Origin: a virus
DNA length: 20,941 nucleotides
Direction: 5' to 3' (one strand)
IMG/VR virus record: IMGVR_UViG_3300030329_002280
Coordinates: 1-20,941 of that record
The position numbers were made by a program, and so were the translations under genes. This document shows, in pieces, positions 11,425 through 19,067 of the stretch (its first letter is position 1; every line of letters begins with the position of its first letter). The notes beneath the pieces are model-generated. The model was not told the DNA's origin. It saw nothing but the letters and a program-made list of their open reading frames with translations, and did not search any database.

Positions 11425-13659
11425 ATGGCTAAACGAGGAAGAAAGAATAAAGCTGAAATAAATAGACAGTTATTTAAAAAAGCTAATAATTACTATAGAA
11501 AAAAATGGTTTACTGATTCTCAGAAAAGCATGGATTTTTATTTGAATGACCAATTATCTGCAGAAGAAAAAGAAATGTTGCAAGAGTCTGGTATGCCAGA
11601 TTTTACTATAAATCGTATTACTCCAGCTATAGATATAATGAAATTTTTTGTTACGGCAAAAAATCCAAGATGGCAAGCAGTTGGTACAGAAGGTAGTGAT
11701 GTAGATATAGCCAATGTCCATAGTGCTGTAGCAGATTATTGTTGGCATTTATCAGATGGAAAAAGTATGTTTAGTTCTGTAATACAAGATTCTTTGGTAA
11801 AAGGAATTGGAATTTTTAAAGTTGGAATAGATTCAAATGCTGATAATGGTTCTGGTGAAGTTATTTATGATACTATTGACCCTTATGATGTATATGTAGA
11901 CCCAATGAGTAGAGATTTTTTATTTAGAGATGCTTCATATATTATGGTTCAAAAGAATTTACCTAGAATTGCTTTAATAAGATTGTTTCCTCAATTTAAA
12001 AAGAAAATTGTAAGAGCAACAGGTTCAATAGAAAGTAAACAATATTCTTTTAGAGATGTACATGAATCAGAAGTAATTCAACCTGGAGATGTAGAAAATG
12101 AATCATATACATTAGAAGGGGAACAAGATGATGTTTTAGATTTCTATGAAGTTTATTCTAAAGAACAAGTAGCCTTCGTAAATGTTTGGGTTAAACAACC
12201 TCCAACACCAGAAGAACTTGCAATGATACAAGAACAAGCACAACAACAAACTAAAACATTGAGAGATACATTAAATGTTCAATTCAAAGAAAAACAACTC
12301 GAGTTAGATAATTTAGTTGAAGCAGGAGAAATACTTCCTGAAAGAAGAGATTTAGAATTGCAAAAACTTATGCAAGAAATGGAAGGTAAAATTCAAGAAC
12401 AACAAGCTATTATCGAAGCTGAATTAACTCAAGTCCAAACAAGAACAGTTCAACAGGTAATGGAAAAAAAGCGTTTTGACGAAACGATGAAAGAAAAATA
12501 TTTTTCAGATATTGTTGTAGATTATGTAGAATTTTTTAAAACTCAAATAAAAATGTGCGCATCAGTAGGGGATATGTATTTATATGAAGCTATATTACCT
12601 ATTGAGGAATATCCAATAGTACCAATTCCTTATACTCATACAGGAACTCCATATGCGGTTGGAGCTGTAACTCCTATGATAGGAAAACAAAGAGAAATAA
12701 ATAAAGCACATCAAATTATGTTACATAATGCAAATTTAGCTTCTAATCTTAGATGGTTATATACTGAAGGTAGTGTAGATGAAGAAGAGTGGGAAAGATA
12801 TTCAAGTTCTCCTGGAGCTATGTTAAAATATAGACAAGGATTTGAAGTTCCTACTCCAGTTCAACCTGCCCCTATTAATAATGCATTTTTTACAATTACT
12901 CAAACAGGAAAAGCAGATATAGAATATATTAGCGGTATTTCTTCTAGTATGCAGGGTATTGGAGAACCAAGCACAGAAACATATCGAGGTTTATTGGCAA
13001 TGGATGAATATGGAACTAGAAGAATTAGACAATGGATTAATAATATAGTAGAACCAGCTTTAGAACAATTAGGAAAAGTTTTTAAAACATTAGCACAATT
13101 TACATATACTTCACAAAAAGTATTTAGAATAGTTCAACCACAAGCAGGAGCAAGTGAAGGAGAAATTCAAGAAGTATCAATTAATATTCCAATATATAAT
13201 GACTTTGGTGAAGTAATAAATAGATATAATGATTTTCAATCAGCTAAATATGATATTAGGATTGTTGCAGGTTCAACTCAACCAGTTAATAGATGGGCAT
13301 TATTAGATGAATATTTTAGATGGTTCCAAGCTGGACTAATAGATGATGTAGCTATGATTGAACAAACTGATATAAGAAATAAAAAACAACTTATGGAACG
13401 TAAAAGTATTTATAGTCAATTACAATCACAAGTTGCTAGTTTAGAAGAAAATTTAAAAGATAAAGAAGGTACAATAGAAACATTGGAGAGACAATTAGTT
13501 CAAGCTGGAATTAAAGATAAAATAACTAAAGGAGCTATTGGAAAGACTAAAGCTTTAATGGAAACTCAGCAAGAACAAAGAATACTTCAAAGCAGACTTA
13601 ATGATATGTATAATGATGCAGAAGAAAAAATTCAACAAGAAAAAGAACTTGTTGATTAA
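11425..13659 (+). CDS. Portal protein (P22-like)
   Basis: A 744-aa protein. The N-terminal domain begins KANNYYRKKWFTDSQKSMDF, with FTINRITPAIDIMKFFVTAK and VHSAVADYCWHLSDGKSMFS, then IDPYDVYVDPMSRD (about 151-164). This order is typical of large podoviral portals. The portal is the 12-subunit ring at one capsid vertex through which DNA passes; it docks terminase outside and the connector below. Residues about 263-350 are a Gln/Glu-rich coiled coil inserted into the portal body, and a second coiled coil is near the C-terminus (about 650-735), plausibly the barrel. The gene order terL, lysis, portal, scaffold, capsid supports the call. Confidence 0.9.
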   Translation: MAKRGRKNKAEINRQLFKKANNYYRKKWFTDSQKSMDFYLNDQLSAEEKEMLQESGMPDFTINRITPAIDIMKFFVTAKNPRWQAVGTEGSDVDIANVHSAVADYCWHLSDGKSMFSSVIQDSLVKGIGIFKVGIDSNADNGSGEVIYDTIDPYDVYVDPMSRDFLFRDASYIMVQKNLPRIALIRLFPQFKKKIVRATGSIESKQYSFRDVHESEVIQPGDVENESYTLEGEQDDVLDFYEVYSKEQVAFVNVWVKQPPTPEELAMIQEQAQQQTKTLRDTLNVQFKEKQLELDNLVEAGEILPERRDLELQKLMQEMEGKIQEQQAIIEAELTQVQTRTVQQVMEKKRFDETMKEKYFSDIVVDYVEFFKTQIKMCASVGDMYLYEAILPIEEYPIVPIPYTHTGTPYAVGAVTPMIGKQREINKAHQIMLHNANLASNLRWLYTEGSVDEEEWERYSSSPGAMLKYRQGFEVPTPVQPAPINNAFFTITQTGKADIEYISGISSSMQGIGEPSTETYRGLLAMDEYGTRRIRQWINNIVEPALEQLGKVFKTLAQFTYTSQKVFRIVQPQAGASEGEIQEVSINIPIYNDFGEVINRYNDFQSAKYDIRIVAGSTQPVNRWALLDEYFRWFQAGLIDDVAMIEQTDIRNKKQLMERKSIYSQLQSQVASLEENLKDKEGTIETLERQLVQAGIKDKITKGAIGKTKALMETQQEQRILQSRLNDMYNDAEEKIQQEKELVD

Positions 13660-13694
13660 ACAAAAAAATAACTGTAAATTAGAAGGAGTACAGT

Positions 13695-14558
13695 ATGAAC
13701 GAAAATAAGGACAACCTACTAGTTGATGATGCCGACAGAGCAGAACAGCAAGTAGCCCCAGAAGACAATGCTGTGGCTGAAGAATTTTTTTCTCAGCTTG
13801 ATAAACAAGTTATGGGTGAAACGCTAGAACAGCCAATTGAAACAGCTCAAGAACAACAGACAACTTCCCCACAAGGGAACCCTGAGGTAGAGCAACAAGC
13901 TACTGATGAAGTAGCAAATTTAGAAAAGAGATATTCGGATTCTTCTCGTGAAGCAAAACGACTTAACACTCGTTTACAAGAGTTAGAACCTTATATGCCT
14001 TTACTAAATGCAATGAAAGAAGACCCTAATTTAATCTCTCATGTAAGAGGTTATTTTGAGGGTGGCGGCTCAGCTCCTAAGAGCGTAAAAGAGCAGCTTG
14101 GCTTAGACGAAGACTTTATGTTTGATTATGACGAAGCTTTGTCAGACCCTAATTCTCCATCTGCAAAGTTGTTTAATGCAACAGTGGATGGAGTGGTGCA
14201 AAGAAGGTTAGGTGATTTTGCTAAACAACAATCAGCTCAATCAAGAAAAGCTTCTGAAGAAAGTGCTTTCAAAGCAAAGCATGAAGTTTCTGAAGAAGAC
14301 TATAATGATTTAATGGATTATGCAAAATCTCATAAGTTAACATTGGAAGATGTTTATTATTTAAAAAATAGAGATAATAGAGACCAGCAGGTAGCTAATA
14401 ACACTAGAAATGAAGTGATAAATCAAATGAAAAATGTTAGACAAGTACCAACAAGTGTTGCATCAGCGGGGAATGCACAAAGAGAAGAAAAATCAGTAGA
14501 CGATGCCGTTTTCGACAAGTTGTTATCTCAAGGGACTGGGTTAGACGAGTTAATGTAA
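13695..14558 (+). CDS. Head scaffolding protein
   Basis: A 287-aa acidic, Gln/Glu-rich protein. The N-terminus is disordered (LLVDDADRAEQQVAPEDNA). A coiled-coil region (NLEKRYSDSSREAKRLNTRL) leads to a helical C-terminal half with FKAKHEVSEEDYNDLMDYAK. The position between portal and major capsid genes and the composition are those of podoviral scaffolds, which guide capsid assembly and then leave. AAGGAG lies 6 nt before the ATG. Sequence identity among scaffolds is low, so position and composition carry the call. Confidence 0.8.
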   Translation: MNENKDNLLVDDADRAEQQVAPEDNAVAEEFFSQLDKQVMGETLEQPIETAQEQQTTSPQGNPEVEQQATDEVANLEKRYSDSSREAKRLNTRLQELEPYMPLLNAMKEDPNLISHVRGYFEGGGSAPKSVKEQLGLDEDFMFDYDEALSDPNSPSAKLFNATVDGVVQRRLGDFAKQQSAQSRKASEESAFKAKHEVSEEDYNDLMDYAKSHKLTLEDVYYLKNRDNRDQQVANNTRNEVINQMKNVRQVPTSVASAGNAQREEKSVDDAVFDKLLSQGTGLDELM

Positions 14559-14591
14559 ACATAAACCTAAATACCCTAGGAGGGAAACAAA

Positions 14592-16133
14592 ATGGCAGAT
14601 ACAAGTTATCCAGCAAATACGCCGTTGGCAATTGCTACCTCTACAGGCTTAAGTGAAGGTTATGCTGCTTCTCAGGGAAGTTCCCTGAGTACAGGTGATT
14701 TACGTAGACGATATGACTTTTCTGAAAGATTTTCGGAGTTAGCTTTAGCTCAAACTCCATTCTTCAGACTTGTTTCAATGTTAGCGAAGAAACCTACAGA
14801 TGACCCATCATTTAAGTTTACAGAGAAGAGACAATCTTGGTTAAAACGTTATGCTTATGTAGTTGGTTTCAGACATGGTTCTACAGATGTGCACAATGAT
14901 GCAACTTTAGTAGAATCAGATAATTCAGCTTTATCACTTGGTGGAGAAGTTAAATTATACATGGCAACTGATTACTTTAGCGCAGGTAATATCCAAAATG
15001 TTCAAGGTCAATCAAATGGCGCAATTAAAGTAGGAGACGCAGGAACCGCTCCTGAGTTTTTACAAGTTAATCAAGTACTAAAAGTACCTATGAGTTCAAC
15101 ATCTGGCGGTGGCGCAGCAACTGACTATATGTTAGTTCGCATTACTGCAGTAGCAGCTCAAGGTGCATCAAACCTTAGTGCAAATAGCGGAACAGGTTCA
15201 GCAACTGCTGAAACTAAGTTAATCACAGGTAAGATTCTTAGACTACCAGGTGTAGCAGAATCAGCTTCCTATTCAAGCAATGTAGCACAATGTGTTAGTT
15301 ACAATGTAGATATTGCAGAATCTCTTGAAGAAAGACGTTCTTACGTAGTAGGTAATTCTTTCGGAGAAGGTTCTTCATTATTAGGAACAACCTGGAAGGA
15401 TAATCCATACTCAACAGGTTATGGACAAACACAAATCTTCAGAACTGAGTTCGGAATGACTAATACAGCAAGAGCAACAGCTCTTAAGTATGAACCAAAC
15501 GAATGGGCTCGTGTTTGGAAAGATAAGTTAATCGAACACAAATGGGATATTGAACAAGCAGGGCTTTTCTCATCTCAAGTGACCGATTCAAGTGTTAACC
15601 ATACCCAAGGTGCTGTGGATTATGTCTTGAATTATGGTAATATCTTCTCATGGAGTTCATCTAAGAATATTGATGACTTCTTGCAAGATATGTCACAATA
15701 CCAAGACCCACGATACAACCAAGACAAAGCAACAGTATTCTTATGTAGTACTGAAGTCTTTACTTGGCTACACAAACTAGGTGGATTCTTTAAACAAAAC
15801 ATCGATATTGATGACCAGTTTAGAGCAGACCTAGCAGTTACTGGTCGTAAGAAAGTAATGGGATTAGATGTAACAACTATTTCAACAGTATACGGAGACA
15901 TTAATGTTTCTAGATGTATTGCTTTGGATGGTTCACACGTGAAAATCCTTGCACTTAACATGAATAATGTTAAATACAGACCATTAGTTGGTAATGGTGT
16001 GAATCGTGATACTTCAATCTATGTCGGAGTTCAGACTTTAGAAAACTCAGGTATTGACAAGAGAGTAGATATGATTCTAACTGAGGCTGGCTTCGAATTT
16101 ATGATGCCAGAATCACACGCTATTTGGAAATAA
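14592..16133 (+). CDS. Major capsid protein
   Basis: A 513-aa protein with GGAGGG seven bases before its ATG, the strongest RBS in the window. It begins MADTSYPANTPLAIATSTG. The N-terminal arm runs into RYDFSERFSELALAQTPFF, a helix typical of HK97-fold capsids; a Gly/Ser/Ala-rich stretch (about 165-210) may be an inserted loop domain. The C-terminal part (SIYVGVQTLENSGIDKRVDM, then FEFMMPESHAIWK) fits the P-domain strand and terminus. Position after the scaffold supports the call. Codon usage is visibly less AT-biased than in flanking genes (many TTC, AAC and ATC codons), as expected for a very highly expressed gene. A strong hairpin follows the stop. Confidence 0.9.
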   Translation: MADTSYPANTPLAIATSTGLSEGYAASQGSSLSTGDLRRRYDFSERFSELALAQTPFFRLVSMLAKKPTDDPSFKFTEKRQSWLKRYAYVVGFRHGSTDVHNDATLVESDNSALSLGGEVKLYMATDYFSAGNIQNVQGQSNGAIKVGDAGTAPEFLQVNQVLKVPMSSTSGGGAATDYMLVRITAVAAQGASNLSANSGTGSATAETKLITGKILRLPGVAESASYSSNVAQCVSYNVDIAESLEERRSYVVGNSFGEGSSLLGTTWKDNPYSTGYGQTQIFRTEFGMTNTARATALKYEPNEWARVWKDKLIEHKWDIEQAGLFSSQVTDSSVNHTQGAVDYVLNYGNIFSWSSSKNIDDFLQDMSQYQDPRYNQDKATVFLCSTEVFTWLHKLGGFFKQNIDIDDQFRADLAVTGRKKVMGLDVTTISTVYGDINVSRCIALDGSHVKILALNMNNVKYRPLVGNGVNRDTSIYVGVQTLENSGIDKRVDMILTEAGFEFMMPESHAIWK

Positions 16134-16153
16134 TCTAAGTAGTTAATTTGCAT

Positions 16154-16199
16154 TGGGTCTTTGTAGGTTCTTTACCTCCTTTCTCCCTACGGGGACCCA
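16154..16199 (+). other. Strong 14-bp hairpin after the capsid gene
   Basis: Arm TGGGTCTTTGTAGG (16154-16167) pairs along its whole length with CCTACGGGGACCCA (16186-16199), including three consecutive U-G pairs; the loop is 18 nt. The U-G pairs form only in plus-strand RNA. It lies 20 nt past the capsid stop and is followed by TTTGCG, a poor T-run. It is best seen as a 3' stabiliser of capsid mRNA or a partial terminator that lowers expression of the connector genes. Confidence 0.7.
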
Positions 16200-16220
16200 T
16201 TTGCGAATATGGAGATATAT

Positions 16221-17102
16221 ATGAAATTATGGGAAAAAGTAAATAATATAACTGGAAATGCTTCCAAAGCTAGATTTCTTGTAGAACATCTAAATGCAGG
16301 TGCTAAGTTTATTGTATCTAGTTTACCTGAAAAGTTTTTATGGACTGTTGCTTCTGAAGTGGAAGTAAATGGATTTGATAGCACAGGAGCAAATATTGTT
16401 GGAAATGGTTCTGATTTGGCATATGATAAAATATTAGCAGTTTATCGCAACGATGGTACTAAAAAAAGAATATGTCAAGAAATACCTAAAAGTGCTGTAC
16501 ATATAACAGATGAACCTAGTAGTTTGTCTTTCCCAACAAAAATGTTTCCTAAATATTATAAATTAAGTGGTAAAATATATATTAAACCAGACCCAGATTA
16601 TAATGCACACGTGGGGAGTGGCAATTCGTATCAACATGCATATACGAATCCAAGCGGAACTACTGTAACAGTAGATTCTGAGCAAGGAGATAAAGGAGTT
16701 ATTGTTTATTCAGCTCCCCCAGTAATTGATGCAAATACCGATTCATGGGTATTAACAGAATATGAAAATGTAGCAATATTATATGCAGCATCATTGGATA
16801 TGTTAAGATTATCTAGTACAATAGATGTTGAAAAGATTTTAGAAGGAGGTATGGCTTCAGTTGATACTACAAGTAAAACAAGTTTATCAGCTATTCATTG
16901 GTTAGAAGATGAGGACCCTGAAATGGCTATGGCGGTTGTTCAGGTTGCAGATGGAGATTCTAGATTAGCTAATGCTAGATTACAAAGAGCAATAGGGTTT
17001 TATGAAAGAGCTATTTCTGAATTGCAAGCTATTACTGGAGCACTTACAGCGCCTCCAAAACAACAACAATCTCAAAGACAACAAGAAGGAGCAACATCGT
17101 GA
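16221..17102 (+). CDS. Head-tail connector / virion protein
   Basis: I start at the ATG at 16221 (MKLWEKVNNITGNASKARF), which has GGAG 6 nt upstream; an in-frame ATG at 16209 lacks an RBS. The 293-aa product has a helical N-terminal part, a beta-rich middle (KYYKLSGKIYIKPDPDYNAH; GTTVTVDSEQGDKGVIVYS) and a helical end (RLQRAIGFYERAISELQ) before a Gln-rich tail. It lies just after the capsid gene, where adaptors and neck proteins are encoded. Its TGA overlaps the next GTG start (GTGA). The virion role is inferred from position and fold pattern. Confidence 0.65.
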   Translation: MKLWEKVNNITGNASKARFLVEHLNAGAKFIVSSLPEKFLWTVASEVEVNGFDSTGANIVGNGSDLAYDKILAVYRNDGTKKRICQEIPKSAVHITDEPSSLSFPTKMFPKYYKLSGKIYIKPDPDYNAHVGSGNSYQHAYTNPSGTTVTVDSEQGDKGVIVYSAPPVIDANTDSWVLTEYENVAILYAASLDMLRLSSTIDVEKILEGGMASVDTTSKTSLSAIHWLEDEDPEMAMAVVQVADGDSRLANARLQRAIGFYERAISELQAITGALTAPPKQQQSQRQQEGATS

Positions 17103-17377
17103 AAATTTTAGAAATTATGGAAAGAGTAGATTCTAATGATACAAATTTAGTAATTGCTTTTATCAAAGATGCATTTCATCAAATACAATCATCTAATGAA
17201 ATTAATACTGAAGTAAATAAACAAAATATTGTAGCTGATACAAGAGATTATGATTTACCAGCGGGATTAATTGCTATTAAGAGTGTTAGTGTTTTAGATA
17301 CAGAAGACGATAATAAATACAAATCAATTAGAAGATTACAAAGCGACCCATTAGTTACGGAGGATACAAACCCATGA
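17099..17377 (+). CDS. Connector-like protein, N-terminal part of a possible frameshifted pair
   Basis: A 92-aa product from a GTG start with GGAG 7 nt upstream. It begins with a helix (KILEIMERVDSNDTNLVIAF) and has TRDYDLPAGLIAIKSVSVLD, a pattern typical of head-tail adaptor proteins (xYDLPxxxxxIxSVxV), which usually continue into a longer protein. Here the frame ends at TGA (17375-17377), and the remaining half appears to be encoded in the -1 frame by the next gene. A slippery heptamer lies directly before the stop. It may therefore be made both as a short form and as part of a fusion of about 245 aa. Confidence 0.65.
   Translation: MKILEIMERVDSNDTNLVIAFIKDAFHQIQSSNEINTEVNKQNIVADTRDYDLPAGLIAIKSVSVLDTEDDNKYKSIRRLQSDPLVTEDTNP
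17359..17374 (+). other. Possible -1 ribosomal frameshift site
   Basis: The heptamer A-AAC-CCA (17368-17374) has the X-XXY-YYZ form in the zero frame of the upstream gene, directly before its TGA stop. A -1 slip (to AAA CCC) would read straight into the frame of the next gene. An SD-like GGAGG (17359-17363) lies 4 nt upstream of the heptamer, and a small stem ATGCT/AGCAT (17399-17403 with 17411-17415) lies downstream. CCC in the second position is not the most efficient class, and the GGAGG can also be the RBS for the ATG at 17374. Confidence 0.35.
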
Positions 17378-17835
17378 GTTATGATACAAATAGAACTTAT
17401 GCTTACATACAGCATGGTAAACAATTAAGATTATATAAAATTGTAAGAAGCTCAGGTAGAATGGTAGATAATCAAGGTAGAGTTAGTGGAGGAAATCTTG
17501 ATGAAATTATTTATCCTGATGAAGCAATTACTAATGGATTAAGAATTGAATATACTTCAATTGAAAAACCTTTTGTAGATGAAGACCCTGAGACTACAGC
17601 AAATGCTAGTTTAACAGAACAAACGTCTCCATCAGAAGCAACTCACGTAAATTTAAATAGAATGTTATCAATGGCAGTTGTATGTTATGTTAAAGCTCAA
17701 ATAGCTGAAAAAATGGGTAATATAGATGTAAAAGAATATTACATGAGAGAATTTTATAAAAAAGTAGCAGATAATGAAAGTAATAAAAATAAAGTATTTT
17801 TGGCTAGCCCAATAGATGCTTTTGCAGTTAAATAA
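17374..17835 (+). CDS. Connector-like virion protein, C-terminal part of a possible frameshifted pair
   Basis: A 153-aa product beginning MSYDTNRTYAYIQHGKQLRL. The stretch YIQHGKQLRLYKIV followed by GLRIEYTSIEKPFV matches the second half of many head-tail adaptors (a beta strand pair then a helical tail, here LNRMLSMAVVCYVKAQIAEK). It overlaps the preceding gene by 4 nt (ATGA). Independent start at 17374 is possible from GGAGG 10 nt upstream, a longish spacing. Together the two genes look like one adaptor protein split between frames, either naturally or by an assembly error. Confidence 0.65.
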   Translation: MSYDTNRTYAYIQHGKQLRLYKIVRSSGRMVDNQGRVSGGNLDEIIYPDEAITNGLRIEYTSIEKPFVDEDPETTANASLTEQTSPSEATHVNLNRMLSMAVVCYVKAQIAEKMGNIDVKEYYMREFYKKVADNESNKNKVFLASPIDAFAVK

Positions 17836-17847
17836 TAGGAGAAAACA

Positions 17848-18084
17848 ATGGCTAAAGGACTTAATGATTACGCAGTACAAGAGAGTGTAGCTCCATATAT
17901 CAAGGCAGTAGTTGCAACAACTAATGACCAAGATGCATGTAGAGCAGTTCATATGAAAGGCACAGCAGCAAATGTTACCTTAACGGTAGAAGGTGTTGAT
18001 GTAGTATTTCATTTATTAAAAGGACATATATACCCAATTTGTGCAACAAAAAGTAGTTCAACAGATGTAGTATTTTTATATTAG
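17848..18084 (+). CDS. 78-aa virion-region hypothetical protein
   Basis: The product begins MAKGLNDYAVQESVAPYIKA and is beta-rich (NVTLTVEGVDVVFHLLKG, then STDVVFLY). AGGAG lies about 7 nt before the ATG. Small beta-strand proteins encoded among connector and fibre genes are often capsid decoration or tail components; no family is recognised, so only a virion-region location can be stated. Confidence 0.7.
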   Translation: MAKGLNDYAVQESVAPYIKAVVATTNDQDACRAVHMKGTAANVTLTVEGVDVVFHLLKGHIYPICATKSSSTDVVFLY

Positions 18085-18093
18085 GAGGAATAA

Positions 18094-18543
18094 ATGATTT
18101 CAGCAAATCAATATCAAGATATAGAAATACAGCAAGGAGCTGACTTTGAAAATGTTATTACATTTGAAACAAGTCATGGAATGGATGCGCAAAAACAATT
18201 TGTAGGTAAAATACAAAAAGATTTTGCAAATAGTGCATTTACAGGACCTCAAAAATCTAATAATACTGTTGGAACACAAGCAAATAATGATAATTGGGAA
18301 AGCGCAACAGTTACTCAAATATATTTTGATTTAGTTGCTAGTATAAGTGGAAGTACTGTAACCTTAACATTACCAGCTGAAGCAACAATACATTTTACAG
18401 ATGATTTTGAAGGAGTCTGGGAGTTATCAGAAAAAGATGTAACAACTGCAGCAAATCCTATTTATACAAGACATATACAAGGTGATGTAGTTATTTCTAA
18501 AAGTGCAATACAATTAGATAATACATGGAAGGCGGCTGCATAA
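18094..18543 (+). CDS. Small beta-sandwich virion protein
   Basis: A 149-aa protein with GGAGG just upstream. It begins MISANQYQDIEIQQGADFEN, then VITFETSHGMDAQ, and later a beta-rich run (SGSTVTLTLPAEATIHF) and WELSEKDVTTAA, IQGDVVISKSA. The pattern I/V-x-x-QGADF-x-x-x-I-x-F ... VTLTLxAExT ... GxVxxSxxA is that of a phage structural family often encoded next to tail-fibre genes. Its exact place in the virion is unknown to me. Its stop overlaps the next gene's ATG by one base (TAATG). Confidence 0.7.
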   Translation: MISANQYQDIEIQQGADFENVITFETSHGMDAQKQFVGKIQKDFANSAFTGPQKSNNTVGTQANNDNWESATVTQIYFDLVASISGSTVTLTLPAEATIHFTDDFEGVWELSEKDVTTAANPIYTRHIQGDVVISKSAIQLDNTWKAAA

Positions 18544-19049
18544 TGGCTATAAGTGCTAAAGTTACAACAAATAAAGCTGTAAAAGCTACTGTGCAAACAA
18601 CAAGCGCTACAAAAAGTGTAGGTGTACAAAACACTACTAAAGTTCAAGATAGCTTTAGTATTGATGCTAGTCAAATACCTGTAAGTTTAGATAATAGCTC
18701 AGCTAAAAATGTTAGAGATGCATTAAACGGAACGGCAACAGCTGATGCTACACAAACATTAACAAACAAAACAATTAATGCTGATAATAATACACTCAGC
18801 AACGTAGAAGTAGATAATTTGAAAGCGGGAGTACTAGATACAGACTTAAGTTCAACAGCTGGTACTGATACAACATTGCCTAGCGCTAAGGCAGTAAAGA
18901 GTTATGTGGACAATTTTAGCGGTGATGATACTATTGCTGAAATGGATGATACAAATATTACATCCCCAGTTAATGGAGCTGTTTTACAATACGATAGCAG
19001 TTCTTCAAAATGGGTAGATGCTGATGGAATAGATGGAGGGGTATATTAA
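18543..19049 (+). CDS. Tail-fibre-like protein
   Basis: I start at 18543 (MAISAKVTTNKAVKATVQTT), sharing one base with the previous stop; an in-frame ATG 18 nt upstream lacks an RBS of its own. The 168-aa product has the tail-fibre motif ATQTLTNKTI and repeated Asp/Asn/Thr-rich strands (NVEVDNLKAGVLDTDLSSTA), then LPSAKAVKSYVDNFSG and a C-terminal VLQYDSSSSKWVDADG. These sequence styles are typical of trimeric fibres or baseplate-proximal adaptors. Receptor specificity cannot be judged. Confidence 0.75.
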   Translation: MAISAKVTTNKAVKATVQTTSATKSVGVQNTTKVQDSFSIDASQIPVSLDNSSAKNVRDALNGTATADATQTLTNKTINADNNTLSNVEVDNLKAGVLDTDLSSTAGTDTTLPSAKAVKSYVDNFSGDDTIAEMDDTNITSPVNGAVLQYDSSSSKWVDADGIDGGVY

Positions 19050-19067
19050 TGTTAATAGGAGAGAACA

